A stretch of 64,000 bases of DNA from Leucobacter luti (lineage in GTDB: Bacteria; Actinomycetota; Actinomycetes; Actinomycetales; Microbacteriaceae). Below are positions 7,840 through 15,461 of this stretch, one piece after another; positions within the stretch are counted from its first letter, which is position 1, and every line of letters starts with the position of its first letter. The stretch is from assembly GCF_004217175.1 (NCBI RefSeq), contig NZ_SHKI01000002.1, positions 112,901 to 176,900 on the forward strand. Reading direction: 5' to 3'. The notes beneath the pieces are model-generated. The model saw only the letters and a list, made by a program, of their open reading frames with translations, searched no databases and had not been told where the DNA came from. The translations under genes and the position numbers were made by a program.

Positions 7840-9342
7840 GTGTCGTCGAAGCTCTTTGAACTCGAGGGACTCTGCAAGTCCTACGGCAGCGTGCGAGCGC
7901 TGCGCTGGGACGCAGACTCCGCTATTCGCTTGGAGGCCGGAGACGTCCTCGGGCTCGCCGGAGAAAACGGGGCGGGCAAGTCCACGCTGTTGGGGGCGAT
8001 CAGCGGATCGTTGAAGCTCGACAGCGGTCACATGCGCTTCGACGGCGCCGCCTTCGCACCTACTGGGCCGTTTGACGCTTTGAACCAGGGCGTCGCACTG
8101 ATTCCGCAGGAGACGCTCCTTTCTCCGACGCTCACCATTGCCGAGAACGTGCTGCTCGGGCGAGAGGGAGAGTACACGGTCGCCGGTGCGATCTTCCCTG
8201 GCCGGCGTGACCGGCTCGCCAGGGAGGCGCTGCACGCGATCGGGGTCGACTATCCGCTGCACAGCGTTGTATCGGGCCTCCCCATCGAACACCGCAAGAT
8301 GATTGAGCTCGCGCGAGCGCTCGCGGCGAACCCCAAGGTCCTGCTCGTCGACGAGACGTCGAATGTTTTGTCACGTGACGGCGCGATTGTGCTGTTCGAC
8401 GAGATACGACGCTTTGCGGCCGCCGGCGGTGCAGTGATCTTCGTCACGCACAGACTCGACGAGATTATCGAGCACTGCAACAAGATCGCGATTCTCAAAG
8501 ACGGGGCGTTTGTGACTGAAACGATGGTCTCGGACACCGACGAGGCCGAGATCTCGCGGTCGATGGTGGGGCGCGATCTCGGGGTCCTTGCCGTGCGGGA
8601 GGCCGATCCGGATCGTGGCGACCGCGGTCTCCCGGTGCTCGACGTCGTCGAACTCACCGCGGACGGCTGCTCCCCGATGAGCTTCAGCGTGTGCCCGGGC
8701 GAGGTCCTCGGAATCGGTGGCCTCGTCGGCTGCGGTGCTGACAAGGTGATTCGTGCACTCGCGGGGGCTGACCGCGCGAGCTACGAGGCGATCTCGGTGT
8801 CGGGCGCACCGGTGCGCGGGGACACCGTTCGCGCGCGCATTGCGTCCGGACTTGCCTACGTGCCGAAGGACCGAGACGAGGAAGGGCTGCTGCTCTTCTC
8901 GTCGGTGCACGAGAACATCGTGCTCGGCAGCCTCGACCGCTACAGCGCCGCGGGCACTATCGCGCCGCAGGCGGGAATCGCCTCGGTGCGCGGCCTCATC
9001 GATCGCCTGAACATCAAGACACCCGCGGCGAGCACGCAGGTGCGCAACCTCTCGGGAGGCAACCGGCAAAAGGTGTTGCTTGCTCGCTGGCTACAGCGGG
9101 ATGTGCCGGTCCTGCTACTGAATAACCCCACTCGGGGCGTAGACGTCGGTGCCAAGGGGGAGATATATGACCTGCTCGATCAGGCACGAGCCGAGGGGAA
9201 GGCCGTGGTTGTGGTCTCCGATGAGCTCCCTGAACTCCGCCGACTTGCCGACCGCGTACTGATCATGAGAACCGGCCAGGTGACCGCTGACTACACCGCT
9301 CCCGTACCCGAGGAGCACGACTTGATTAGGGCAATGATATGA
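7840..9342 (+). CDS. Sugar ABC transporter ATP-binding protein (RbsA-like, duplicated)
   Basis: A 500-aa tandem ATPase of the ribose/xylose importer family. The first half has Walker A GENGAGKST and a Walker B region LLVDETS. The second half has a degenerate P-loop (GLVGCGADK), as usual in RbsA, and an intact signature LSGGNRQK. The GTG start at 7840 has GGAAGGA upstream. The stop overlaps the permease ATG by 4 nt (9339-9342), a sign of translational coupling. It powers import of the substrate bound by the upstream lipoprotein. Confidence 0.92.
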   Translation: MSSKLFELEGLCKSYGSVRALRWDADSAIRLEAGDVLGLAGENGAGKSTLLGAISGSLKLDSGHMRFDGAAFAPTGPFDALNQGVALIPQETLLSPTLTIAENVLLGREGEYTVAGAIFPGRRDRLAREALHAIGVDYPLHSVVSGLPIEHRKMIELARALAANPKVLLVDETSNVLSRDGAIVLFDEIRRFAAAGGAVIFVTHRLDEIIEHCNKIAILKDGAFVTETMVSDTDEAEISRSMVGRDLGVLAVREADPDRGDRGLPVLDVVELTADGCSPMSFSVCPGEVLGIGGLVGCGADKVIRALAGADRASYEAISVSGAPVRGDTVRARIASGLAYVPKDRDEEGLLLFSSVHENIVLGSLDRYSAAGTIAPQAGIASVRGLIDRLNIKTPAASTQVRNLSGGNRQKVLLARWLQRDVPVLLLNNPTRGVDVGAKGEIYDLLDQARAEGKAVVVVSDELPELRRLADRVLIMRTGQVTADYTAPVPEEHDLIRAMI

Positions 9343-10325
9343 CCTCTCCCAACCCGTACACAGCCCCCGTGGTGACCTCTCCCGCCGCGCGCCGGCAGCG
9401 GTCTCTGCGGGGCACCGTCCAGATGCTGGTGCCATATGCGGCGCTGATCGTCCTATTTCTACTGTTCACTGTTCTGAAGGGCCAGACCTTCATCGCGCCA
9501 TCGAATCTGCTTGTTGTGCTGCAGCAGTCGGTCGTGCTCGCAATCGTCGCCTATGGAATGACCTTTGTGATCACCTCCGGGTCGATTGACCTTTCAGTGG
9601 GCTCGGTGGTGGGGCTCTCCGGCGTGGTCACTGCACTGGTCGGTTTTGAGCACGGCGCGCTCGGACTCGTGGTGGGTGCGGCGGTGGGGGCGCTTGCCGG
9701 CCTCATCAATGGCGTAGTCTTCGCGTTCGCCCGCATCCCCTCGTTCATCGTCACCCTCGGGATGCTGCAGGTTGCGCGCGGGCTGACCATCTTGATCAGT
9801 GGTGGATCGTCGAAGCCGATGCCGACGGAGGGGCTCCTGCCGTGGCTCGGTGTGATGCCGGGAATCATCATCGCGGGAATTGTGATCACCCTGATCGCCG
9901 GGTTCCTGTTCCAGTTCACGGTGTTCGGCCGGCGCGTACGCGCGATCGGTGGCAATGAACGTGTGGCGGCACTCGCCGGTGTCCCCACACGCCAGGTGAA
10001 AGTCTGGGTGTTCGTCCTCTCGGGGCTCCTCGCGGGAATCGGCGGGTCGATCTTGGCTGCGCGGCTGGGCACGGGCTCACCGATCGCCGGGCAGTCGTTC
10101 GAGCTCGATGTGATCGCTGCGGTGGTGATTGGCGGTACGCCGCTCACCGGGGGACTCGGGCGCATCAGCGGCACCGTGGTCGGTGCGCTCATCATTTCAA
10201 TGCTCTCGAACGGGTTGGTCCTCATCGGTGTCGGGGACGCGGAGCAGACGATCGTGAAGGGGATCGTGCTCGCGATCGCGGTGTTCATCTCCCTTGACCG
10301 GTCAAAGATCGGCATCATCAAGTAA
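9339..10325 (+). CDS. Sugar ABC transporter permease (RbsC-like)
   Basis: A 328-aa integral membrane permease with about eight to ten hydrophobic segments. It has the family hallmarks SGSIDLSVGSVVGLSG near residue 80 and IGGNERVAALAGVPTRQVK in the cytoplasmic coupling region, followed by VIGGTPLTGG. It belongs to the same importer as the neighbouring ATPase, whose stop codon it overlaps. Only one permease gene is present, so it should act as a homodimer, as in the ribose system. Confidence 0.92.
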   Translation: MTSPNPYTAPVVTSPAARRQRSLRGTVQMLVPYAALIVLFLLFTVLKGQTFIAPSNLLVVLQQSVVLAIVAYGMTFVITSGSIDLSVGSVVGLSGVVTALVGFEHGALGLVVGAAVGALAGLINGVVFAFARIPSFIVTLGMLQVARGLTILISGGSSKPMPTEGLLPWLGVMPGIIIAGIVITLIAGFLFQFTVFGRRVRAIGGNERVAALAGVPTRQVKVWVFVLSGLLAGIGGSILAARLGTGSPIAGQSFELDVIAAVVIGGTPLTGGLGRISGTVVGALIISMLSNGLVLIGVGDAEQTIVKGIVLAIAVFISLDRSKIGIIK

Positions 10326-10389
10326 CTGTGCGTCGGCATTTCGCCGGCGCGAATCGGCTCCATCCACTAGCGAACAGGAAAGACTCGAA

Positions 10390-11529
10390 ATGACTGCATC
10401 CACCACAGCTGCGCGACCCCTCAGGGTCGGCGCCGTCGGCGCCGGAGCAATCGCCCGGCTCTCGCACTTGCCGTCGATCGCGGCGGTCGATGGACTCGAA
10501 ATCGCCGGGGTCGCAGACCCGAACCTTGAGCGTGCGCAGGAGCTCGCCCACGAGTACGGTGCCCAGGGATACTCGGACTACCGAGACATGTTCTCTCAGG
10601 CCGATCTCGACGTGGTGCTGGTTGCGATCCCGAACCACCTGCACCGCCAGGTCATTGAGGACGCGGCCGCCGCGAAAATCCACGTATTCTGCGAGAAGCC
10701 CGTCGCCCACAACCTGGTTGATGCGATCGCAATTCAGGAGGCGTGCGAACGGGCTGGAGTTCGCCTGCAGGTCGGTTTTAATCAGCGGTTCTGGGAACCG
10801 ACGCAGATCGCGAAGCGATCGCTCGAAGCCGGGGTGATTGGCGATGTACAGGGGTTCCGGTCGGTGTACTCCGAGGCGTGGGACGTCTATCCAGCCGCAA
10901 CCGGGTACCGCTACAACCTCCAGCAGTCGGGCGGCGCCGCAATTCTCGATCTCGGTGTGCACCGCATCGACATCGCCCGCTATCTGCTGGGCGAGATCAT
11001 TGAGGTGTGCGCCACGATGGACCACCGGGTCATTCCCCACCCCGCGGACGACAACGTGTTCTTGCTTGTGCGTTTCGCGAGCGGCGCGACCGGCGTCATT
11101 AACTCAGATCGATTCTCCCCCCAGGTCGCTGGTTCAACTGACCTGTACGGGCCCGACGGCACGATTCACCTGTCAACGGAGACGATCAATCCGTTCGCCA
11201 GCGTGCCACTCGCAATCTCAAGCAAGCTGCCGCGTGAGGAGCTGCCGCGCGAGATTACCGAAGCCTACTGGCCAACAGCCTGGTGGAATGAGTATCAGCC
11301 CGGAACCTGGCTTGAGTTCACCCCGCCGCGCACCAACCCGTATGTGTCCGAGTGGCGCGCATTTGAAGCGTCGATTCGCACGGGGGTCGATGACGCGATC
11401 GCTCCGACGGGGATCGACGGGGTGAAGGCGCAGGAAGTGGTCACCGCCGCCTACCGCTCCGTGCGCACTCACGGCTGGGTGAGCCTGCCGCTCGCCGACC
11501 CTGAAGAGCCGATCCCTTCCTACGAATAA
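10390..11529 (+). CDS. Gfo/Idh/MocA-family oxidoreductase
   Basis: A 379-aa NAD(P)-dependent sugar or cyclitol dehydrogenase. The N-terminal Rossmann fold has VGAVGAGAIARLSHLPSI near residues 13-30. The family EKP motif (FCEKPVAHN) and the catalytic-domain segment DLGVHRIDIARYLLG are present, the latter with the conserved Asp/His pair. A frame extends upstream to 10294, but the ATG at 10390 has AGGAAAG upstream and begins just before the conserved Rossmann fold. Together with the next gene and the IolD-like enzyme it mirrors IolG-IolE-IolD of inositol breakdown. Confidence 0.88.
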   Translation: MTASTTAARPLRVGAVGAGAIARLSHLPSIAAVDGLEIAGVADPNLERAQELAHEYGAQGYSDYRDMFSQADLDVVLVAIPNHLHRQVIEDAAAAKIHVFCEKPVAHNLVDAIAIQEACERAGVRLQVGFNQRFWEPTQIAKRSLEAGVIGDVQGFRSVYSEAWDVYPAATGYRYNLQQSGGAAILDLGVHRIDIARYLLGEIIEVCATMDHRVIPHPADDNVFLLVRFASGATGVINSDRFSPQVAGSTDLYGPDGTIHLSTETINPFASVPLAISSKLPREELPREITEAYWPTAWWNEYQPGTWLEFTPPRTNPYVSEWRAFEASIRTGVDDAIAPTGIDGVKAQEVVTAAYRSVRTHGWVSLPLADPEEPIPSYE

Positions 11530-11554
11530 CCACCCCGAGGAGAGAAGCAGGATC

Positions 11555-12385
11555 ATGCGCACCAGTTTTCACACCGGATTTCTCACCGGAGTTCCGGTCA
11601 TCGAAGCGGTCCAGCGGATTCGGGACGCCGGGTTCGACGGCGTCGAGTTGAACGCCGAGCGGCTTCCCTGGGCAGAACCGCATCTGACCCCGGACACCCC
11701 GCATTCAGTGATTGAACGCCTCGCCGCAACCGAGTCGATCACCTCCATTGCCGCGCACCGCGAGGGTCTTGCACACCCGGACCCCGCCCGGCGAGCAGCT
11801 GCGGTGGCGTGGACGCTCGACCTTGCGCGGATCTCCGTAGACCTGGGCGCCCCCCTGATCCACGTGATTCCGGGGGACGAGCCCGGTGACTCCCTGCTCG
11901 GGGTCGCGGGTACCCCCGGCGAGCTGCCGGCATTCATCGACTCGCTGCGTCGCGTGGTCGAGGGAGCTGAAGCGCTCGGCGTCGCGGTGGGGCTCGAACC
12001 GATCGTGCGGCAGCTCGTTGCCACGACGGACGCTGCGCTCGGGGTGCTCAGCGAGGTGCCGGGCCTGGGCATCAGTCTCGATCCGTCGCATCTTGAGGTC
12101 ACCACACACGATGTGAGTGACGCGTCGCGTCGACTTGGCGACCGGACGATCCTGTTTGCGCTGAAAGACGCGCAGGGCACCCCAGAGAACTTCACATTCC
12201 CGGGGCTTGGCAGTGGGAACGTTGACTTCGTAGGAGCGCTCCGAATTCTTCGCGGGCTGGGGTTCGACGGTCCGGTTGTGGTGGAACACGAGGCGCACGT
12301 CTTCGGTGATGCCCGGGGGATCGATGAGGTGCTCGCGCAGAGTGCCGCATTCACGGCGCAGGTGCTGGCTCAGATCGAGGCCTAG
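11555..12385 (+). CDS. IolE-like TIM-barrel isomerase/epimerase
   Basis: A 276-aa xylose-isomerase-like TIM barrel (AP endonuclease 2 family). Likely metal ligands are in GLEPI, SLDPSHLE, the ALKDAQG region and VVVEHEAH, the usual Glu/Asp/His/Glu set. Relatives include inosose dehydratase IolE, D-tagatose/D-psicose 3-epimerases and hydroxypyruvate isomerases. It is preceded by GAGGAGAG and follows the dehydrogenase gene by 25 nt. It is the last gene of the right arm, before a strong terminator. Whether it acts as dehydratase or epimerase cannot be told from sequence alone. Confidence 0.82.
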   Translation: MRTSFHTGFLTGVPVIEAVQRIRDAGFDGVELNAERLPWAEPHLTPDTPHSVIERLAATESITSIAAHREGLAHPDPARRAAAVAWTLDLARISVDLGAPLIHVIPGDEPGDSLLGVAGTPGELPAFIDSLRRVVEGAEALGVAVGLEPIVRQLVATTDAALGVLSEVPGLGISLDPSHLEVTTHDVSDASRRLGDRTILFALKDAQGTPENFTFPGLGSGNVDFVGALRILRGLGFDGPVVVEHEAHVFGDARGIDEVLAQSAAFTAQVLAQIEA

Positions 12386-12398
12386 CCCGAGCGCGTGA

Positions 12399-12440
12399 AT
12401 GCCGGAGGCCCGGACCCAGCTGGGTCCGGGCCTCCGGCAT
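12399..12440. terminator. Perfect 20-bp-stem hairpin between convergent genes
   Basis: Positions 12399-12418 are the exact reverse complement of 12421-12440, with only GC between them. It lies 13 nt after the TIM-barrel gene and 14 nt before the end of the minus-strand SHOCT gene, so it probably terminates transcription from both sides. Confidence 0.8.
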
Positions 12441-12454
12441 GTTCATGGCCGCGC

Positions 12455-12847
12455 TTAGGCGGCGCTGAGCACGCGCCCCTTCAGCGCCGCGAACTCCTCG
12501 GCAGTGATCGCGCCGGAGTCGAGCAGCGCCTTCGCCTTTGCGATCTCGTCGGCCGGGCTCGCGCCCGCGACCTCGCGGATGTACGCGTCGGTCGCGTCCT
12601 TGCTCTCCTTAGCGTCCTCGTCCACGCGCTCGGCCATGCCCTGGCCGCGGGCGATGAGGTAGACCAGCGAGGTGAGCAGGGGCACCAGCACGAGGAACAG
12701 GATCCACGCCGCCTTGGCCCAGCCGTTCAGCTTCCGATCGCGGAACAGGTCAACGATCACCATCACGACCGCGATCAGTGCCGAGATGAACACGAATGCC
12801 CAGAACAGCAGTACGAGGACATCCCAGATTGATTCGAACAGGCTCAC
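12455..12847 (-). CDS. Small membrane protein: PLDc_N domain plus SHOCT domain
   Basis: A 130-aa protein. Two transmembrane segments (about residues 7-30 and 43-63) form a phospholipase-D-nuclease N-terminal-like module around DLFRDRKLNGWAKAAW. The last 28 residues (EIAKAKALLDSGAITAEEF) are a SHOCT motif. No catalytic HKD motif exists, so it is not a phospholipase. Start is GTG at 12847, with AAAGGA about 8 nt upstream; a longer frame reading to 12997 is low-complexity and rejected. SHOCT proteins are thought to take part in membrane-associated oligomerisation; the specific function is unknown. Confidence 0.8.
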   Translation of the reverse strand: MSLFESIWDVLVLLFWAFVFISALIAVVMVIVDLFRDRKLNGWAKAAWILFLVLVPLLTSLVYLIARGQGMAERVDEDAKESKDATDAYIREVAGASPADEIAKAKALLDSGAITAEEFAALKGRVLSAA

Positions 12848-13021
12848 AGTGGTTCCTTTGCTTGCGTCGGGCGGGGCACAGCGCCACCGCACAGTCAGAT
12901 TGCCGCCCCCGGTCGGCGCGGCAGGGCCGCGACCCAGACGGCGTTGCGGGCGGGCGGGTGCCCGGGGGGGGCGTGGGCACCCGTGGTACCCGGGCACCCG
13001 TGGCGCCCGGGCGCCGCGGCG

Positions 13022-13453
13022 CTAGCCGCAGTTGAGGCCGGACTCCGCGGTCTCGCGGGCGCCGGCGAGGGCGCGAGCGTCCTCGACGAGCGAGTCGCGC
13101 GCGTCCGCCAGCGAGGCGTCGTCGTCGACCGACTGCAGCTGCTCGGAGAACGTCGACCAGGCGCCCTGCAGCGCCTCGGCCCGGTCGTCGGCGACCGCGC
13201 CCAGCGCCTCGTCGGCGGCCTCGTGCGCCGCGGCCACGGTCTCCCGGATGTCGCGCAGCTCGCCCACGGTGGTGGCCTCCGAGAGGTCCGCGGCGGCGGC
13301 GGTGAGCGTCGCGTCGTAGTCGGCGAGCGCGGTGCACGCGGCGGCCGCGTTCTCCTGCTCCGACGGGCCGGACGCGGCGCACCCCGTGAGGCCCGCCAGG
13401 CTGAGCGCGCCAACGAGCGCAGCGGCGGCGAGGCCGCGATGAGTCGTGTTCAT
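13022..13453 (-). CDS. Putative lipoprotein, helical, function unknown
   Basis: A 143-aa exported protein with a lipoprotein signal (AALVGALSLAGLTGC, lipobox LTGC). An Ala/Glu/Asp-rich, almost fully helical region follows, with Cys at residue 39 (AAACTAL) and again at the extreme C-terminus (LNCG), which may form a disulfide. The ATG at 13453 has AGGGGGAA upstream; the frame continues to 13510 without support. I recognise no family. About 170 bp of G/C-rich low-complexity DNA separates it from the SHOCT gene downstream. Confidence 0.75.
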   Translation of the reverse strand: MNTTHRGLAAAALVGALSLAGLTGCAASGPSEQENAAAACTALADYDATLTAAAADLSEATTVGELRDIRETVAAAHEAADEALGAVADDRAEALQGAWSTFSEQLQSVDDDASLADARDSLVEDARALAGARETAESGLNCG

Positions 13454-13575
13454 GTTTCCCCCTGGATTGCGCCGACTCGGCCCAGCCGGTCCGGCGATCT
13501 GTTCGTGCACCTCACTACCCTGCCCGGATCGGCTCGCGCGGAGGCGCGGATCCGGCGAAAATCATCCGTAGCGGA

Positions 13576-15294
13576 TTATGCGGTGGGCGGCGACTCAGCC
13601 TGCGCCGCGCGCCACTCCGCCGCGAACTCCCGCGCCCGGGTGACCGAGTCGCCGAGCCGCTCGTACTCGGGGAAGACGTGTGCGGCGCCGAGCCGGTCGA
13701 GCGCCCCCGTGGCGCGGAGCTGGCCGTTGACGGAGTCGCTCACGCCGGCCAAGATGAGCGTGCCGCCGGCGGCGCGGAGCGCGGTCGAGTAAGTCTCCAG
13801 CACGCGCAGGAAGGTGCTGCCGATCTGGTCCTTGCCGCGCAGCCGGAACACCACGGCCGTGCCGTGCGCGGCGGCGGGCACCCCGGGGAGCTGACGCTCG
13901 ATCACGGGGGCGGCCGCGAAGAACAGGCTGCCGTATGGCACGAGCACGACGGTCTCGCCCACGGGCAGCGTCTCGGGGGCGGGCACCTCCCGCGGCAGCG
14001 GGCGCTCGTCGTCGAACACCCAGTGCTTCAGCACCACCCGGTTCGACTGCCGCACCACGAACAGGATCACGGCGAGACCCACCCCGGTGAGGGCCGCGTA
14101 CTGGAGCGGGATCAGGAGCGTGAGCACGAAGGTGACCGCGAGCACCGTGGCCTGGATCGGCCCGGTCTTCCACACCAGCAGCACCTGGTGCAGCTTGAAG
14201 GTGCGCACCCCGATCAGGATCAGCAGGGCCGCGAGCGCGGGCATCGCGACGAGCCCAATCAGCGGTGCCGCCAGCAGGATCGTGAGGGCCATGACCACGG
14301 CGGCGCTGAGGTTCGCCAGCGCCGATTTTGCTCCGGCCGCTCGCACGAGCGCGGTCGCCGACATCGAGCCGCCGACGGGCATCCCCTGGAGGAACCCACT
14401 GGCGATGTTCGCGATGCCCTGGCCTCGGAAATCGGCGGACGCATCGCCGTAGCGACCGTTTGGGTTTGGCACGGAGCCGCTGATGGCAGCGCCCTGCACG
14501 AGCCCCACGAGCGCGAGCGAGCAGGCGGGGACGATCAGGCTCCACAGCTGGGTGAGATCCGGCGCGACGAAGCCGGGGAGCGCACTGGGCACACTCGTGA
14601 GGTCTGAGATCTTGGCGACCGGATCGAGGCCCGGGAACAGCCCGAGCGCCACGGCGAGCGCGGAACCGACCGCCACGGCGGCCACCATCGCGAGGGCGCC
14701 GAGCCGGGTGCGCTCGAGGAGCAGGATCAGCGCGAGCGTCACGGCTGAGACCAGCACGGTGGGCAGGCTCCAGTGCGCGATGTTGAGGAACGAGTCGACC
14801 GCGCGCAGCACGCGATTGGCGCCCTCAGCCTGGCTCCCCGTGGCGTTGTCGAGCTGGCCGAGCACGATGTTGATGGCGACCGCGTTGACGAAGCCGACGA
14901 GCACCGCGGTGGGGATGAACCGCACGAGCGAGCCGAGCCGGGCGAGGCCCAGCGCGAGCATGATGAGGCCGGCCATGATGCCGAGCATCGCGAGTCCCGC
15001 GGGGGTGAGGCCGCCGGGCGTGCTGCCGGAGACGTCCGCGACCACGACCGCCATTGCCCCGGTCGCCTGCACCGACATGAACACCGAGCCGGTGGCGAGC
15101 GAGCCGCCGAGCGTTCCCACGAGGTAGGCGTAGAGCCCGTGCAGGGGATTGAGCCCGGCGAGCATGCCGGCGGCGAGCCCGTCTGGCACGCTCTCGACGC
15201 CGAGCACGAGCCCGGCGCGGAGATCGGGGAGCACGGTGCGCCGCGAACCGAACCGAGCGAGGTAGTTGCGAAGCCCCGCGGGGAGCGCCTTCAT
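13576..15294 (-). CDS. SulP-family anion transporter with STAS domain
   Basis: A 572-aa SulP permease, probably for sulfate, bicarbonate or a similar anion. The N-terminal part has the SulP hallmark region (DLRAGLVLGVESVPDGLAAGMLAG, then GLYAYLVGTLGG) and about ten to twelve membrane segments. The C-terminal 110 residues form a cytoplasmic STAS domain (LRGKDQIGSTFLRVLETYS, LILAGVSDSV). ATG at 15294 is preferred over the upstream frame to 15402, which encodes a Pro/Arg-rich stretch. Divergent from the LuxR gene across 167 bp. The transported ion cannot be fixed from sequence. Confidence 0.88.
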   Translation of the reverse strand: MKALPAGLRNYLARFGSRRTVLPDLRAGLVLGVESVPDGLAAGMLAGLNPLHGLYAYLVGTLGGSLATGSVFMSVQATGAMAVVVADVSGSTPGGLTPAGLAMLGIMAGLIMLALGLARLGSLVRFIPTAVLVGFVNAVAINIVLGQLDNATGSQAEGANRVLRAVDSFLNIAHWSLPTVLVSAVTLALILLLERTRLGALAMVAAVAVGSALAVALGLFPGLDPVAKISDLTSVPSALPGFVAPDLTQLWSLIVPACSLALVGLVQGAAISGSVPNPNGRYGDASADFRGQGIANIASGFLQGMPVGGSMSATALVRAAGAKSALANLSAAVVMALTILLAAPLIGLVAMPALAALLILIGVRTFKLHQVLLVWKTGPIQATVLAVTFVLTLLIPLQYAALTGVGLAVILFVVRQSNRVVLKHWVFDDERPLPREVPAPETLPVGETVVLVPYGSLFFAAAPVIERQLPGVPAAAHGTAVVFRLRGKDQIGSTFLRVLETYSTALRAAGGTLILAGVSDSVNGQLRATGALDRLGAAHVFPEYERLGDSVTRAREFAAEWRAAQAESPPTA

Positions 15295-15404
15295 CTCACG
15301 TCCATTTCTCGACCGGCCGCGGGGCGACGCCGCCGCGGGACCGGGCGGCGCGCACACGGCGCGGCCCCCAGAGTGCCTGATCAGAAGCCGCAGCGGAAGC
15401 ACTT

Positions 15405-15433
15405 CGTCATGAAGTCATCAAGAAGTGATGACG
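15405..15433. promoter_or_regulatory. Nested inverted repeats upstream of LuxR gene
   Basis: CGTCAT (15405-15410) pairs with ATGACG (15428-15433). TCATCA (15415-15420) pairs with TGATGA (15426-15431) around AGAAG. The site is 17-45 nt upstream of the -10 box at 15450-15455, a plausible regulator binding site. Confidence 0.4.
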
Positions 15434-15449
15434 GGGCTGGCCACGCTGA

Positions 15450-15455
15450 TACTCT
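15450..15455 (+). promoter_or_regulatory. -10 box of leaderless LuxR transcript
   Basis: TACTCT ends 6 nt before ATG at 15462. This places the transcript start on that ATG and argues against the in-frame GTG at 15456. Confidence 0.5.
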
Positions 15456-15461
15456 GTGGCA

